DNA of 41,130 bases, taken from positions 1-41,130 of the forward strand of contig AJFK01000908.1 in the NCBI GenBank assembly GCA_000467715.1, given 5' to 3'. Under the pieces are notes generated by a model that had not been told where the DNA came from, ran no database searches, and saw only the letters and a list, made by a program, of their open reading frames with translations. Shown piece after piece: positions 1 through 10,278 of the stretch. The translations under genes and the position numbers were made by a program. This DNA is from Hysterium pulicare CBS 123377. Lineage: Eukaryota > Ascomycota > Dothideomycetes > Hysteriales > Hysteriaceae. Position 1 is the first letter of the stretch. Every line of letters begins with the position of its first letter.

Positions 1-780
1 GACCAAGGTGCACTTCAAGGTCCGCTCGCACAAGACCCTCGTGCGTCGCCACGGATGGCCGGAACACAGATCAAGACTGACGGACGCGTCGCACCACGAT
101 CACCAACATCAGTATCCAATCCGATGAGTGCTGGCACTCTTCCCTCGCAAGTTCAGATGCCACCTGGGCAGGCGATGCAACAACGAAGAATGAGCCAGCA
201 GATCAGCAGTCCAGCGATGCAACCACCCCAGCCTGTCATGAATCATCCTGCACCCAGGGCGGCTGTACCTCAACAGATGGCTCAGCAACCGCCAGTTCAG
301 CAACACCAGCAGTCACCCGAACTGGTCGCCGGAGCTGCAGAGGAAGCGCCTCTTTACGTCAACGCGAAACAGTTCCATCGGATTTTGAAAAGACGTATGG
401 CGCGTCAGAAGCTCGAAGATGCGCTTCGTCTCACTTCTAAAGGCCGGAAGCCTTACCTTCATGAATCCAGACACAATCACGCGATGCGACGACCTCGTGG
501 GCCTGGTGGCCGATTCTTGACAGCCGAAGAAGTCGCCGTGATGGAGGCGAACAAGGGTGAAGGGGACGATGGCATGGACAAAGAAAACGCCCACACCCCT
601 GCCAAAGCTTCACAAGCACAGGCGAGTTCTGGAACGAAGCGAAAATCCAACGCCATGGCAACTCCCAGCAAGGGATCGAGTTCGGCGAAAAAAGCCAAAA
701 CCGGCCTCCCGGTACAGAGACCAAGCACGAGCGAAGACAGTGATGAGGAAGAGGAGGACGATGCGGATGACGATGGCTGA
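1..780 (+). CDS. hapB: CCAAT-binding factor subunit HapB (NF-YA/HAP2), 5' end outside window
   Basis: DNA-binding subunit of the CCAAT-binding complex, a nuclear factor that works with HapC and HapE (NF-YB/NF-YC) at CCAAT boxes. The frame is open from base 1, so the N-terminus lies upstream; 259 residues plus stop are visible. The first part is rich in Gln, Pro and Met. The NF-YA core lies at about nt 343-534: the subunit-association helix contains [16 protein letters not shown] and the DNA-contact part contains [16 protein letters not shown] and GGRF, all near-invariant in the family. The C-terminus is Lys/Ser-rich and ends in an acidic Ser-Asp-Glu tail. The match to the family is unambiguous; the start and any upstream introns cannot be seen. 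Confidence 0.95.
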   Translation, partial: DQGALQGPLAQDPRASPRMAGTQIKTDGRVAPRSPTSVSNPMSAGTLPSQVQMPPGQAMQQRRMSQQISSPAMQPPQPVMNHPAPRAAVPQQMAQQPPVQQHQQSPELVAGAAEEAPLYVNAKQFHRILKRRMARQKLEDALRLTSKGRKPYLHESRHNHAMRRPRGPGGRFLTAEEVAVMEANKGEGDDGMDKENAHTPAKASQAQASSGTKRKSNAMATPSKGSSSAKKAKTGLPVQRPSTSEDSDEEEEDDADDDG

Positions 781-2616
781 GCTTATCGATGTTCTTTCTA
801 AAGACTACCCTTTGGATTCTCACTTGGTGATACTTTAATTACCCGTTTGTCCTTACCACTGTTATGATTTACGAAGCGACCTTGTTTTTGATTTCATTAT
901 TTGGCATGTTACCCCTGTGATTTTTGTCTGCATTCACCACTCCACATCAAATTGCTACAGCACCTGTTTTTTCAGCGACGGAAATGGGATACACATGGAT
1001 CGGTTCGGGTCGGGCGTCAGAGCTCTGAATTCTTGTCGACGGGTAGCGTCACGAGTGATACTACCTCATTCGATGTCTTCTCCACACGGTCGCTACACCT
1101 CACGAATTTTCTTACTTTCGGCCCGGGGATATATACACATCATTTGCTTCGCAGAGAAAGAAGCTAAATGAAATAGAAGGACCTCCGTCACCGGAATCAA
1201 AATGGACACAATACCTGGGCACACAGACAACACACATCTTTTTAGGAAGGCATGGAAAGGTTTTCTTCCATGCATATTACTCTCGCTTATACCCCCCAAA
1301 CTATTCTTTCATTTTCTTTCTCCGTCTGGGAATCAATCAAGACCAACTACTACTCATTACTCAACTTTGCTTCTTCTTTTATGCATTGCGCTGGCTGGAC
1401 TTCGGAAGGGCTGGTGGAATGGGATGGGACGGGATGGGATGGAATAGGAGTTTTTCTTCTTCTCCCTGATCTTGTTGTATTTTTCAGGTCACCGAGGAGA
1501 TTCGAGTTTCTTCTGGACCCTGTATGTGTGTGTGGAAGTACTTAACGGCAATCTCTCCAACTTTAAAGACTGTCGATTGCCTGCGAATGGAATCGTATGG
1601 GGTTGTTTCATTTCTCTTGGAACTGTTATTCAGACTTCTGCTTCACCCCGCCGCCGACAAGGATTTGATAAGGGGTGTCTGTGTCTGTAGCATTATAATT
1701 ACCACCTTTTCGTCGACACCCATATCCGTGTTCCTAAACTTTTGCCTTTCACGCTAACTTTCAGGTTAGTTCGTCTAGAAGAACCTTATAGGTCACACCC
1801 TTCTACCACATCTTTAGCACAGCCATTAGACCACGCCTTTACTCTCGCGCCCGACGCTATTATCTCAACTTGGTCACTCGTACCCTACCCACTTTAGTTT
1901 CTACTCAACCCGCTATCCTATGCCTTCTCCGAAACCCGCTTCCACGTCTCGTCCAGACTATACCTCCTTTCCCCATCAATACCATCGCTCGGGAGCGCTC
2001 TTTCCCCGCCCGCTACCTACCTTCACCACTTCCGAAACTTTTTCCGTTTCATACACATGGCAGACATCTCAGCTACCCGGATACTAGCACACTTCTTCTT
2101 CCTTCATGGGAGATCAGAGTTAGGATATGGGACAAGGAACACTCCGTCAATTAGCCCACCACTATTTCTCGATCCTTCGTGCTAAAGGCTTATGGACCGT
2201 GTTGTTTTGGGGCGCGGGAGTGCTGGTGACTTGCCCTAAAGTTGCCGTGAAGTGGTTTTGGGAGGGGGACGACTGGGATGGGATGAATTAGCGAGGGGCA
2301 TTCTCCGGGGCAAGATTATCCGGGTCGTTTGTGGAGGTTTGGTTGGAGTCTGGGGATTCATTAGGTTTGAAAGCAAGGATGGCAAACGTTATCGTTGAAG
2401 TCTTGAATTTTATAATTTATTCTCCAAAAATGAAAGATCGCTGCGTGCGGCATGCAGTAGATCCAACTCCAAGTCTAAATCCAAATCCAGATCTATCCAA
2501 TGCCCGCTCATGCTAATGCAGTACGATGCTTACGATGCCAAAAGACCCAACCCCCAACTTCCAGGAAACCCATAAACAAGGAAAATCGTCAGAAGCGAGA
2601 AACCATCCCAGATCCC
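781..2616. other. Convergent intergenic region between hapB and the protease
   Basis: About 1.8 kb between two gene 3' ends. It is pyrimidine-rich in its middle (about 1270-2110), has only short open frames on either strand, and no protein family was recognised. It probably holds a long hapB 3' UTR. A short GGGATG-type repeat lies at about 1415-1447 and an imperfect TCCAAA-type repeat at about 2462-2503. I see no RNA gene. Confidence 0.5.
1415..1447 (+). repeat. Short imperfect GGGATG/GGGAC repeat
   Basis: G-rich imperfect repeat of five- and six-base units (GGGATGGGAC-like) downstream of hapB. Small simple-sequence tract with no evident function. Confidence 0.5.
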
Positions 2617-4419
2617 CTACAAATCGATAAAAACAGCCAACATCGCATCATACATCGGCGTCCCCAACCCGGTAACCGGATCCCAGCCATCCGCCGTGCT
2701 GAACCCATCCGTGTCACAACCGGGGTTGTTACCCACGGTGACATCTTTGATGAACTTGTCCGCGTACTTGTAGATGGCCGGATTCAAGAAGCCGAGGGTG
2801 GATTTCCCGGCCGCGAGACGAGCGTCGTTAATCAGAGTGATCATGGAAGCGAGTAAGGGGGTTGAAGCGGAGGTACCGTCAACGGATGAAACGATCCCGC
2901 CGATCACCACTTGGTAAGCGTGGCCGTTAGCAGAGATATCAGGGACGGCGCGTACGGCGCCGGAGTTGTTGTATTGGGCGGATGTGTAAGGAGGAGGTGT
3001 GCTCTTCAAGTATCCCTTCACAACGCTGGTTTGATAGTCTGGGATAGGGAAGATATTGCTGAATCCACCTCCGGATTTGACTTGCGAGTTAATCGCAATT
3101 TCAGGCTGCCCGTTTTGGCTAAGCACTTCCGCTAGATCTGTGATGGTGGGATCGATCTCTGTGGCTCCGACCGCTGTGACGTAAGGGCAAGTGGCTGGGA
3201 AATCGGGTTGGAATTTACCGTCGGGACATGTTTGGCTGTTACCCGCGACGCCGTTGTCGGCAGTCGAGAATAGGACGGAGATCCCCTGGAGGCCGAGCTT
3301 CATATACTCGTTGCAGAGCGTTTGCATGTATTTGGGAGTCAGGTCGGATTCTTGGTAGCCCCATGATGTGGAAACAACTTTGGTTTGGATGAAGGAAGCG
3401 TCGGAGGCGTCGTTGTTGGTCTCGCCAATTTCGTAGAGGGTAATATTTTGGGGGTAGGTCAACGCCATGGCGAATTCAAGGTCTAAGTTGGATTCACCGT
3501 GGAGGTTGAAGTCGGATGGATCATCTTTATCGAGAGTGCCACCATGCACGGAGACCAACTCGGGGCGTGCGCCAACGACAGCGGGAGTATTGTTCTTGAA
3601 GAATTGGTCGAGATCGGCTGGGACGTAGCTATTGGGGCTGAACTCAACAATGCCAAAGCTGTTCTCTTCGCAGGGTTGCAATGGGGCTTCGGGAATGTTA
3701 TAGAGAGCGCGGAGACAGTCAGGGGTGATTGCATTGACGCAGCTCTGAATTGTCGAGTTGCCGCCCGCATTGGGTGCTGCAGCTTCCTCTTGACCAGATG
3801 GGTCCTCATGGTATGGGTGGTAACCGGTTTCCGGATCGGCAGGATTCGGGATCTTGCGCTTCTTAACGGCTTGTGGCTTTACGTCGAAGTGAAGAGTAGG
3901 GGAGATGATGTTAATATGCTCACTGATATGAGCTGGGACGCTGTACTCCTCACAAGCCACATGGGCAGCCCCGGTCTCACCATGCTCGTAGACGAAGTAC
4001 TCAGTGTTCAGCAAACGCTCGGCTTCTTCGACTGAGAGGTCGAATTCCAGGGTATGAAGAGCACCTTCTTTCCGGACGGTAGCGATGCCGTGCTCAGACA
4101 GCCACTGCAGGACTGCCTTTGTGCTCTCCTCGCTCGGTGCAAAAGTCTTGGTGATCTCCTCGATCGACCAATGCTTGCCGTAGTGTTTGGAGTCGGGATT
4201 CGAAACTCGATCGAGGAATTCATTGGCACGCTCAGTATTCCTCTGCTTCAAACCAACGCGGACAGGAAGGACTGCCGAAGCGTCCATCCTGGATCGCTTA
4301 GCCCATTTTGCTGGAAGACTATCTCGCTTTTCATGAACGACATGGTTGTAGGATGGAACAGTAGGAAGTGCACAGGAAGCAGCGACAAGTGCGGCGAGAG
4401 TTGGAAGAATGAAACGCAT
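2617..4419 (-). CDS. Secreted sedolisin-family (S53) serine-carboxyl protease, tripeptidyl-peptidase-like
   Basis: Predicted extracellular acid protease of MEROPS family S53, 600 aa in one exon. It has an N-terminal hydrophobic signal peptide (about residues 1-17), an inhibitory pro-domain (about 35-190) and then the catalytic domain. The catalytic Glu309 and Asp313 sit in GESNLDLEF, the oxyanion Asp388 in STADNG, and the nucleophile Ser517 in DGTSASTP. Asp559 and the GWDPVTGLGTP stretch (Asp580) match the C-terminal calcium site. Length fits fungal tripeptidyl peptidases of the SedA-SedD type. It probably releases tripeptides from external protein. The start is the only ATG that precedes the signal peptide. 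The exact family member (sedA to sedD) is not assigned. Confidence 0.95.
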   Translation of the reverse strand: MRFILPTLAALVAASCALPTVPSYNHVVHEKRDSLPAKWAKRSRMDASAVLPVRVGLKQRNTERANEFLDRVSNPDSKHYGKHWSIEEITKTFAPSEESTKAVLQWLSEHGIATVRKEGALHTLEFDLSVEEAERLLNTEYFVYEHGETGAAHVACEEYSVPAHISEHINIISPTLHFDVKPQAVKKRKIPNPADPETGYHPYHEDPSGQEEAAAPNAGGNSTIQSCVNAITPDCLRALYNIPEAPLQPCEENSFGIVEFSPNSYVPADLDQFFKNNTPAVVGARPELVSVHGGTLDKDDPSDFNLHGESNLDLEFAMALTYPQNITLYEIGETNNDASDASFIQTKVVSTSWGYQESDLTPKYMQTLCNEYMKLGLQGISVLFSTADNGVAGNSQTCPDGKFQPDFPATCPYVTAVGATEIDPTITDLAEVLSQNGQPEIAINSQVKSGGGFSNIFPIPDYQTSVVKGYLKSTPPPYTSAQYNNSGAVRAVPDISANGHAYQVVIGGIVSSVDGTSASTPLLASMITLINDARLAAGKSTLGFLNPAIYKYADKFIKDVTVGNNPGCDTDGFSTADGWDPVTGLGTPMYDAMLAVFIDL

Positions 4420-4484
4420 ATTGAAGAATGAAACAGGAAACTAAAAAAGCTGACTCGGAAATGCTACAAAGAGAGAAGACTCGA

Positions 4485-4540
4485 TGATAAAATGGCTGAT
4501 GAAGTGACGAGAGGCAATAACGGACCGGAATAATAGATAA
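4485..4540 (+). promoter_or_regulatory. Two GATA-factor (HGATAR) motifs upstream of the sedolisin gene
   Basis: TGATAA at 4485-4490 and AGATAA at 4535-4540, 66 and 116 bp upstream of the protease start. Secreted protease genes in ascomycetes are commonly under the nitrogen regulator AreA, which binds HGATAR. The motif is short and common, so this is suggestive only. Confidence 0.35.
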
Positions 4541-4541
4541 T

Positions 4542-4548
4542 CTTTATA
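4542..4548 (-). promoter_or_regulatory. TATA-like element of the sedolisin gene
   Basis: On the minus strand this reads TATAAAG, about 123 bp upstream of the protease ATG, a plausible core-promoter position for a fungal gene. Seen directly; function inferred. Confidence 0.45.
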
Positions 4549-7500
4549 CTCATCTTTACACAGGCCCCCAAGAAGGCTATGGAGGAGCGCATCTTGACAT
4601 TGCTGATGGATGTTGGATGCCTAAGCTTTCGAAGTAGATGGTGGTGATCCTTCAGAAAGACCGTGGTGGCTGTTCCTATGCCCTGGTGGCCGGGCGCGGT
4701 TCTAAACCGGGTAAGAATAAGCTGCAGTTCTCCCGCTGCGCCGCATCTTTATCGGAGAATTGCAGAGTTTCCCATTTGCTAGATCTCCTGCATGTAAGAA
4801 GAACCGGCCGAAAAATGGGAAATGCGACAACATGATTTGATAAGATTGTTTGTTTTAGCTCGAGTGCACAGCCCTTAATGCTGAAGGCTAGTGAAATAGG
4901 GTCCAAGTAGGCCTACAAGCGTTTAGGGGCCAAGAATAGCTTAACGGAAGTTCAAATCTCGAAACAAAAGGAAAATCGAACATGCGTGAAAGAGGTATAA
5001 TCATCTTGAATGTGTAGCTGTAGACCTGTCGTCCGGTTTCAAGACCTGTGAAACTTTCTAATGACGCAGGTCACGTTGTCAACGGAGGAGCAGTAAGGCT
5101 CTCTGCGGGAGGAAGCCATACGATCAGGCTTCACAGAAACACGATTGTTCAAAGCCGGAGGATCTTTTCTGGATGCTGATGCCATATTTGGGGCAAGAAG
5201 ATGGGGCTGAGATGGCATTCTGGTGGAGTAGATGGTGGTGAGCGTTGGTCTTGGAGGATCGAGGCGGAGCGACGGTTCAGCTCCATCAGTCTAGTCACAT
5301 TCAGAGAATTAGACGAGGCACGTGCATACTCTCAGCCCCGGAAGCGGGCCGAGTTCTCTTCTGGAACTATTTTTAACCTCACCACATCTAAATTTTCACA
5401 CTGTCCAAAGGCTTCAGACTTGCCATCGAAAGTGATTGCATGTCTGCCTAGTGTTCATCCCGCCTCCATTTTGAAGACGACAAGCAGATTTGGGGGCCAC
5501 GAGTTATGTCTTGGCGAACCTAGGTTCGGATTCCTAAATCCAGACGGATGAATCAACATGGTCAATCCTACAACGATGGCCATGTAAGACTCGTAGAACA
5601 GAGAGTAAAGGAATAACTCTTTATCTTCAAGGTAATAGGATAGGGTAAGCGTGCCGAAACGAGCTTCGTCGCAATGATCCTTTCGCGGAACCATACATGG
5701 ATACGAGAGACCTGAGGAAGTATTGTAGATAGTTGAACTCTGCGGGGTCTTGCTAGACGGATAGTAATCATGGAAAGTAGAAAGGTCTTGTGGGGGAGGA
5801 TAAGTCTGATGGGAAGAGTTCATGTGGAAAGTGCCACTGGAGGGTTGACTAAGCAGTCATATCATCAATCAGCATTCAGGCAAGTCTGTTATACGATCTT
5901 CTAGGCATCGCTCTTCAGATTGAGCCTCATAGTTAGACTATACGGCTTCTGCTAAACCAGATCAACCAGTTCTATCCGGGAAAAGCATCTGACGCTACCA
6001 TCATGTCCTTCTATTGCCCTATCTATTTCGATCAATCGCTCCACCTGAACTCACTCGGCGAATCTAAGTTGGTATATCCCTTAGAAATGACTGACTCCAC
6101 CTCTTCATTATTCATAAAGCCAAGGGTAGCAACCTCGTAGGCAATAACAAGTATGACGGTACGATTCCACACGGTGGGTATCCGAACTCCGTATTGCCCG
6201 ATGCAGATACTCCATATCGTTTCTACTCCGCGACCATTGTCAATGGCATCGATACGAATCCCAAGACTCCATGCAGCACTTGTTATGCGATCTAAGGTGC
6301 CTGAACGGTCGGTCCGAAGTCCGTTTCCCGAGCAGAAAAGATAAAGGATGGGAAGATTTCCTCGAAGATGGTTCGCACTAGGACAACTTGTGTCAGTAAA
6401 CATTGTAAAGTTGCTAGGAACGGGAACTCTTGAAGCTTGACGGTGTCAGCTCTAAGTTCTCGTTGCCGAATACATACATTTCAGGTGCTAGTATTTATCC
6501 TTATTGTTCTCACTTTTCCGCGTTGTCCACTTTCAGAGCTCATGGCATTTAATAATATCCATAATAAAGACATCTCATGAGTAGGATACCCTGGACGCTG
6601 GCTGCAAGATCCATAGGTTCATAGAGCCTCTGGAGCCCAAAAATGGACCTACTTTCGCTCCTGTAGCCTTCATATCGTGCAACGAATCGTTACTTATCGG
6701 CGCATATGTGTGGATCCAAATCGGCAATCCATAAAGATGGAAGATCAGGCCAGGAGAAATTGGGGTCGTTGGACGTTCACCAGGGGGATGTGAAAAAGGG
6801 ATAAGGAAGCGGAGAGGAAGTTCTCTGCGATTTGGCCATGGTCTGAGCCGCCATTAAGGCGTATCTGCACCCTATCAACCCCTCTGAGATATTGCATGAA
6901 CAATAGTAAACAGCAAGTAGAGCTACGATCGCGGCTGAAAGAAAGCGAGAGGTATGTATGACTCATCCAACACGCGACCAATGGATGCTTTGCGGCACAG
7001 CAGCCACCATGCAGCCGAATCTTCTAATCGTCAGAGATCTATCGCCATCGGGCAGCTCCCGTCCATCCGCACCGTAAGCAAATATGCTACATGAAACCTT
7101 ACGGGAAATCGACACTCACTGACTACAAGTTCATCAAGATGGGCGGAAGGCTGGATGACACTGCTGTAGAAGTCCGAAGAAGGATAAATTGCGGCTTACC
7201 CATTCAGGATCGACACCAGCATGTAATGATATGACATGCTGGATCGTTCGGAGGTAGCTTAGACTTTAGCCGGCACGGGGCAGATTGAGGGCGGAACGGC
7301 TCGGTGATTGCGCAAGAAAAAATACTGGTCCAGGCGCGTAGTCGCCCTCTAGGCAGGACTCGAGAAATCATGCAATTCACGGCTGGACTTCCCATGTCAG
7401 CTGCAGCAATTGTCATATCCAGTAAGTGGTATTTTTTGCGGCTTTCGCGCACATCATGTCGTTCGTCTCAACTTATATGATTAAAGTTCCCAAGGCTCCA

Positions 7501-9036
7501 AAGAGACTTGGCTTCACCCTTCTCGCGTCTGTTCAAATGTTTTTGAAGTCCGAAGAGGGCACATAACCACGCAAGGTTGGTTCATGATTGACTTTTCATT
7601 GAGCCGAATTCCAACCAGTAACAAAAATACATTACCAGATTGTGGCGTTGTCGAATAGGCATTTCACTGGATCCGAGAAGGTGTCAATCCGGGTGACGGC
7701 CAAAGCCAGGGCCAGCCGCGACAGTATAGCAGACGTAATCGATTCCATGCCATGAAAAAGGCGCGAGGCCTGCCTGGTCCAGTGGCTATTATCCGAACTG
7801 ATATCAGTGCTCGAGTTGGCTAGCATAGTTGTTGAGAGTTCTGTAAGGTTGAAGGATGTGTATGGAGTACTGTGCTTGTTACACAATAGAGTGAAGGGTG
7901 TGGAAGCAATCATCTTTCAACCCCGATTTTGGAGATCGTACCGAGACCATTCTTGGGCTCGCTCTGCATTTGAGTGGCTGGAGATTATGACTTAGCGGCC
8001 GTTTACACCCATGATTTGATTCGAGCTTGATGTGCCTCGTTTATCCCTGATCTCGCGCGTTCGGATGACTCTTCTCTACTGTTGTTAGCCCCTTTCTTCG
8101 CGCGGCGAGGCTTTTGTAGATGTCTTGCCCGACTTTTGAGGACTCTTACAACCATCTTATTCTCCCAGTGCGATAGTGTCCAAGTACCATCTAACTACAC
8201 TCGAGGTCAGTCAAGATATCGGTTCACCACTACTGCAAACGTACGCGCCCAGCTTTGGCCACCCTATCCCGTCCCACCAGTTTGGATCGCCTAGATCAGG
8301 TTTCCAGGAGCCTTCTCGCCACATTTTGTTTCTATCATTCTGATATACGCTGCTACCCTATTCACCAAACTAAAGAGACAGCACACACTTCCCAACGACC
8401 GGTCAAATTTCTTTTGCTTGACCCGCAGCAACGTCCGATATAGCGCCGAAACAATGAAGCCCTCCGTCTCATTGACTCGCTTCCTTTTTGGCACGACATT
8501 CGACCATGATTTCAACGCACTCGGCTGAGAACTCGTACGTTGTGGGAATGCATGTCAGCAGATTGCAAGATCCGATGCCATGTCGTATGGCCTTATGTCC
8601 TAGCGGTTGAGAAAGGCTAGCCTCCCATGGTCTGAACCGATCAAGGCATATTCGTGGTGACTTCGAGAGTTAGGGTGGTGGTGGTACGGAGTACAACCCA
8701 GGTTCTTTGATCAGGCTGACTTCCGACGCAGATTTTGGTGTGCACTGGAAAGCATATGCCAATGGCTGCCGGCTTCCTGTGCAACGACCACTCGACCTTT
8801 GTGGACTTCAATTCCAATCTCCCACACCTCTTGTCCATTTCCTCACAGCCTCCCCCTATCGCTCAATTTTATCGACACCAATCTCCAAGCTCCTGAATTG
8901 CGAAACTTGCCATCACTTCGTATATCTGCCACTGTCTACAGATAATACAGCATTGCAGTTTACTGGGAAACCGTCGCCAACCTGGTCAGTCATCGCATCG
9001 ATCACTTACAACTCTTGTGAAGTTCTAAGAGGCAGA

Positions 9037-10278
9037 ATGATTGGAATCGAGGAGAATTGCTATGGTGGAAGTCTCACATCAACAGAGCAAGTCGATATCG
9101 GATACAACCACATAAATGACTGGCAACAACTGCCTCTCATTGGTCTGGAAATATGCGTTCCGGAACTCCCTGTGTATGGAGTGCACCATTCCAGACATGA
9201 TGTCTACGAGTACTTTGGGGAAGGCATTCCAACAGTGACCCCATACTCCCAAACGACCCTTGCATTCTCCAATTACCCTCAATGGAACTCTCCTCCTCAT
9301 GTCCATTCTCTATTTTCACACGATCAGTCTGAACTCGCTAGAACAAGGACAGTTACGGATTGGAATGGCGGTTTGATCGCCCACAGGAGCGACTCTGAAA
9401 CATCTTACGAAGAGCAAGTGTTCGTGCTAGGTGAGGTGTCCAGGAGTATGGCCCATGCAGGTGATCGGATTGATCATGATGCTGGATGGATGCGTGGAGA
9501 TCGTGAAGCCGAAATTGGTGCGGTGAGAGTTTCCGACCGCAAACGCAGGAGCAGACACCGTGTTCTAAAGGGTCACGACACTCCCCAAACTCGCGACGCT
9601 CGATACGGAACCCACCTCCATCACGACAGGGAGCGATGGGACGCAAAGACTAACACAATGTAAGTTCGCCTCCTGAATTGAGTGGAGAGATTGTGTAGCT
9701 AAATGCTACTTTAGGCAAAAGAAACCTCATGTCTTTCAAAATTCCAACGTCAACCATCTTGGTAAAACGCCTCCAATCGCCCAATCAAAGCAACAAAGCC
9801 GGAGTATGAAACGTAGAAGTATCATTGGCATTGAGTTATGTACCATTCAGTGGTAAGACGTTACAGTTCCTGCCCACTGATCCTTGATGAAATTGTCTCA
9901 CTGGTCGTTAGTGATCCAGGTTCCGCGAAAGAGTCCCTACTAAATCCTTTACTCGATCCATCGTGTCCAGGAAATGACGTTTCGACCGCGAATGGACTAC
10001 CGACTCCTAAACTACCTATAGTTTGTCCTATTTGCGGACGAGTCTTCACTGGGACTTATGCAAAAGGGAGCTTGAAAAGGCATCATAGTTGCAAACATGG
10101 TCCCAGTGGAATTGCGATGGAGAAGGAGTACTCGTGTCACTTTGTAGGTTGCGACAAACGATACAAGCGCTCGGATGCCTTGCTGAAGCATGAGAGAGCT
10201 GAGCATCCGCTACTTGGTCACGCACCGCCAAAGCCACGTCCAACATCTGAATGCGATGGCAGCTTAAGCAACTCGTAG
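9037..10278 (+). CDS. C2H2 zinc-finger protein, paralogue 1 of 3
   Basis: Three exons: 9037-9659, 9715-9852, 9912-10278, giving 375 aa. Intron 1 (55 bp) runs GTAAGT to TTAG and intron 2 (59 bp) runs GTAAGA to TTAG with a CTGAT branch; both are phase 2. The N-terminal 270 residues are low-complexity and probably disordered. Two fingers lie in the last exon: C292-X2-C295-X15-H311-X4-H316 (first finger three residues longer than the classic spacing) and C329-X4-C334-X12-H347-X4-H352 (contains DALLKHER, followed by HP). Likely a nuclear DNA- or RNA-binding protein; no target is known. The start is uncertain: the frame stays open for about 120 codons upstream of 9037 without an ATG, so an additional 5' exon is possible. 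Confidence 0.75.

Larger units (their letters stand above)
4420..9036. other. Gene-poor stretch, no confident gene
   Basis: Beyond the first 150 bp (protease promoter) I recognise nothing. Minus-strand open frames with true ATGs at 5823-5455 (122 aa) and 6403-6032 (123 aa) have no family signature and are near the length expected by chance. A 10-bp perfect inverted repeat (TTTCCCATTT at 4768-4777, complement at 4813-4822) is the only structure noted. The frame leading into the first zinc-finger gene is open from 8674 but has no ATG before 9037. Confidence 0.45.

Noticed and set aside
313-823. Minus-strand and alternate-frame open readings across hapB
   Set aside because: They overlap a clearly conserved NF-YA coding sequence and have no features of their own.
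4768-4822. 10-bp inverted repeat suggesting a MITE or terminator
   Set aside because: Too short, with a 35-bp loop and no target-site duplication; expected occasionally by chance.
4946-4962. GTTCAAATC resembling a tRNA T-loop
   Set aside because: Flanking bases do not pair into a T-stem and no A-box lies at the right distance.
5455-6403. Two minus-strand open frames of 122 and 123 codons with true ATGs
   Set aside because: No domain, signal peptide or homology recalled; composition is like the surrounding non-coding DNA. Possible genes but not supported.
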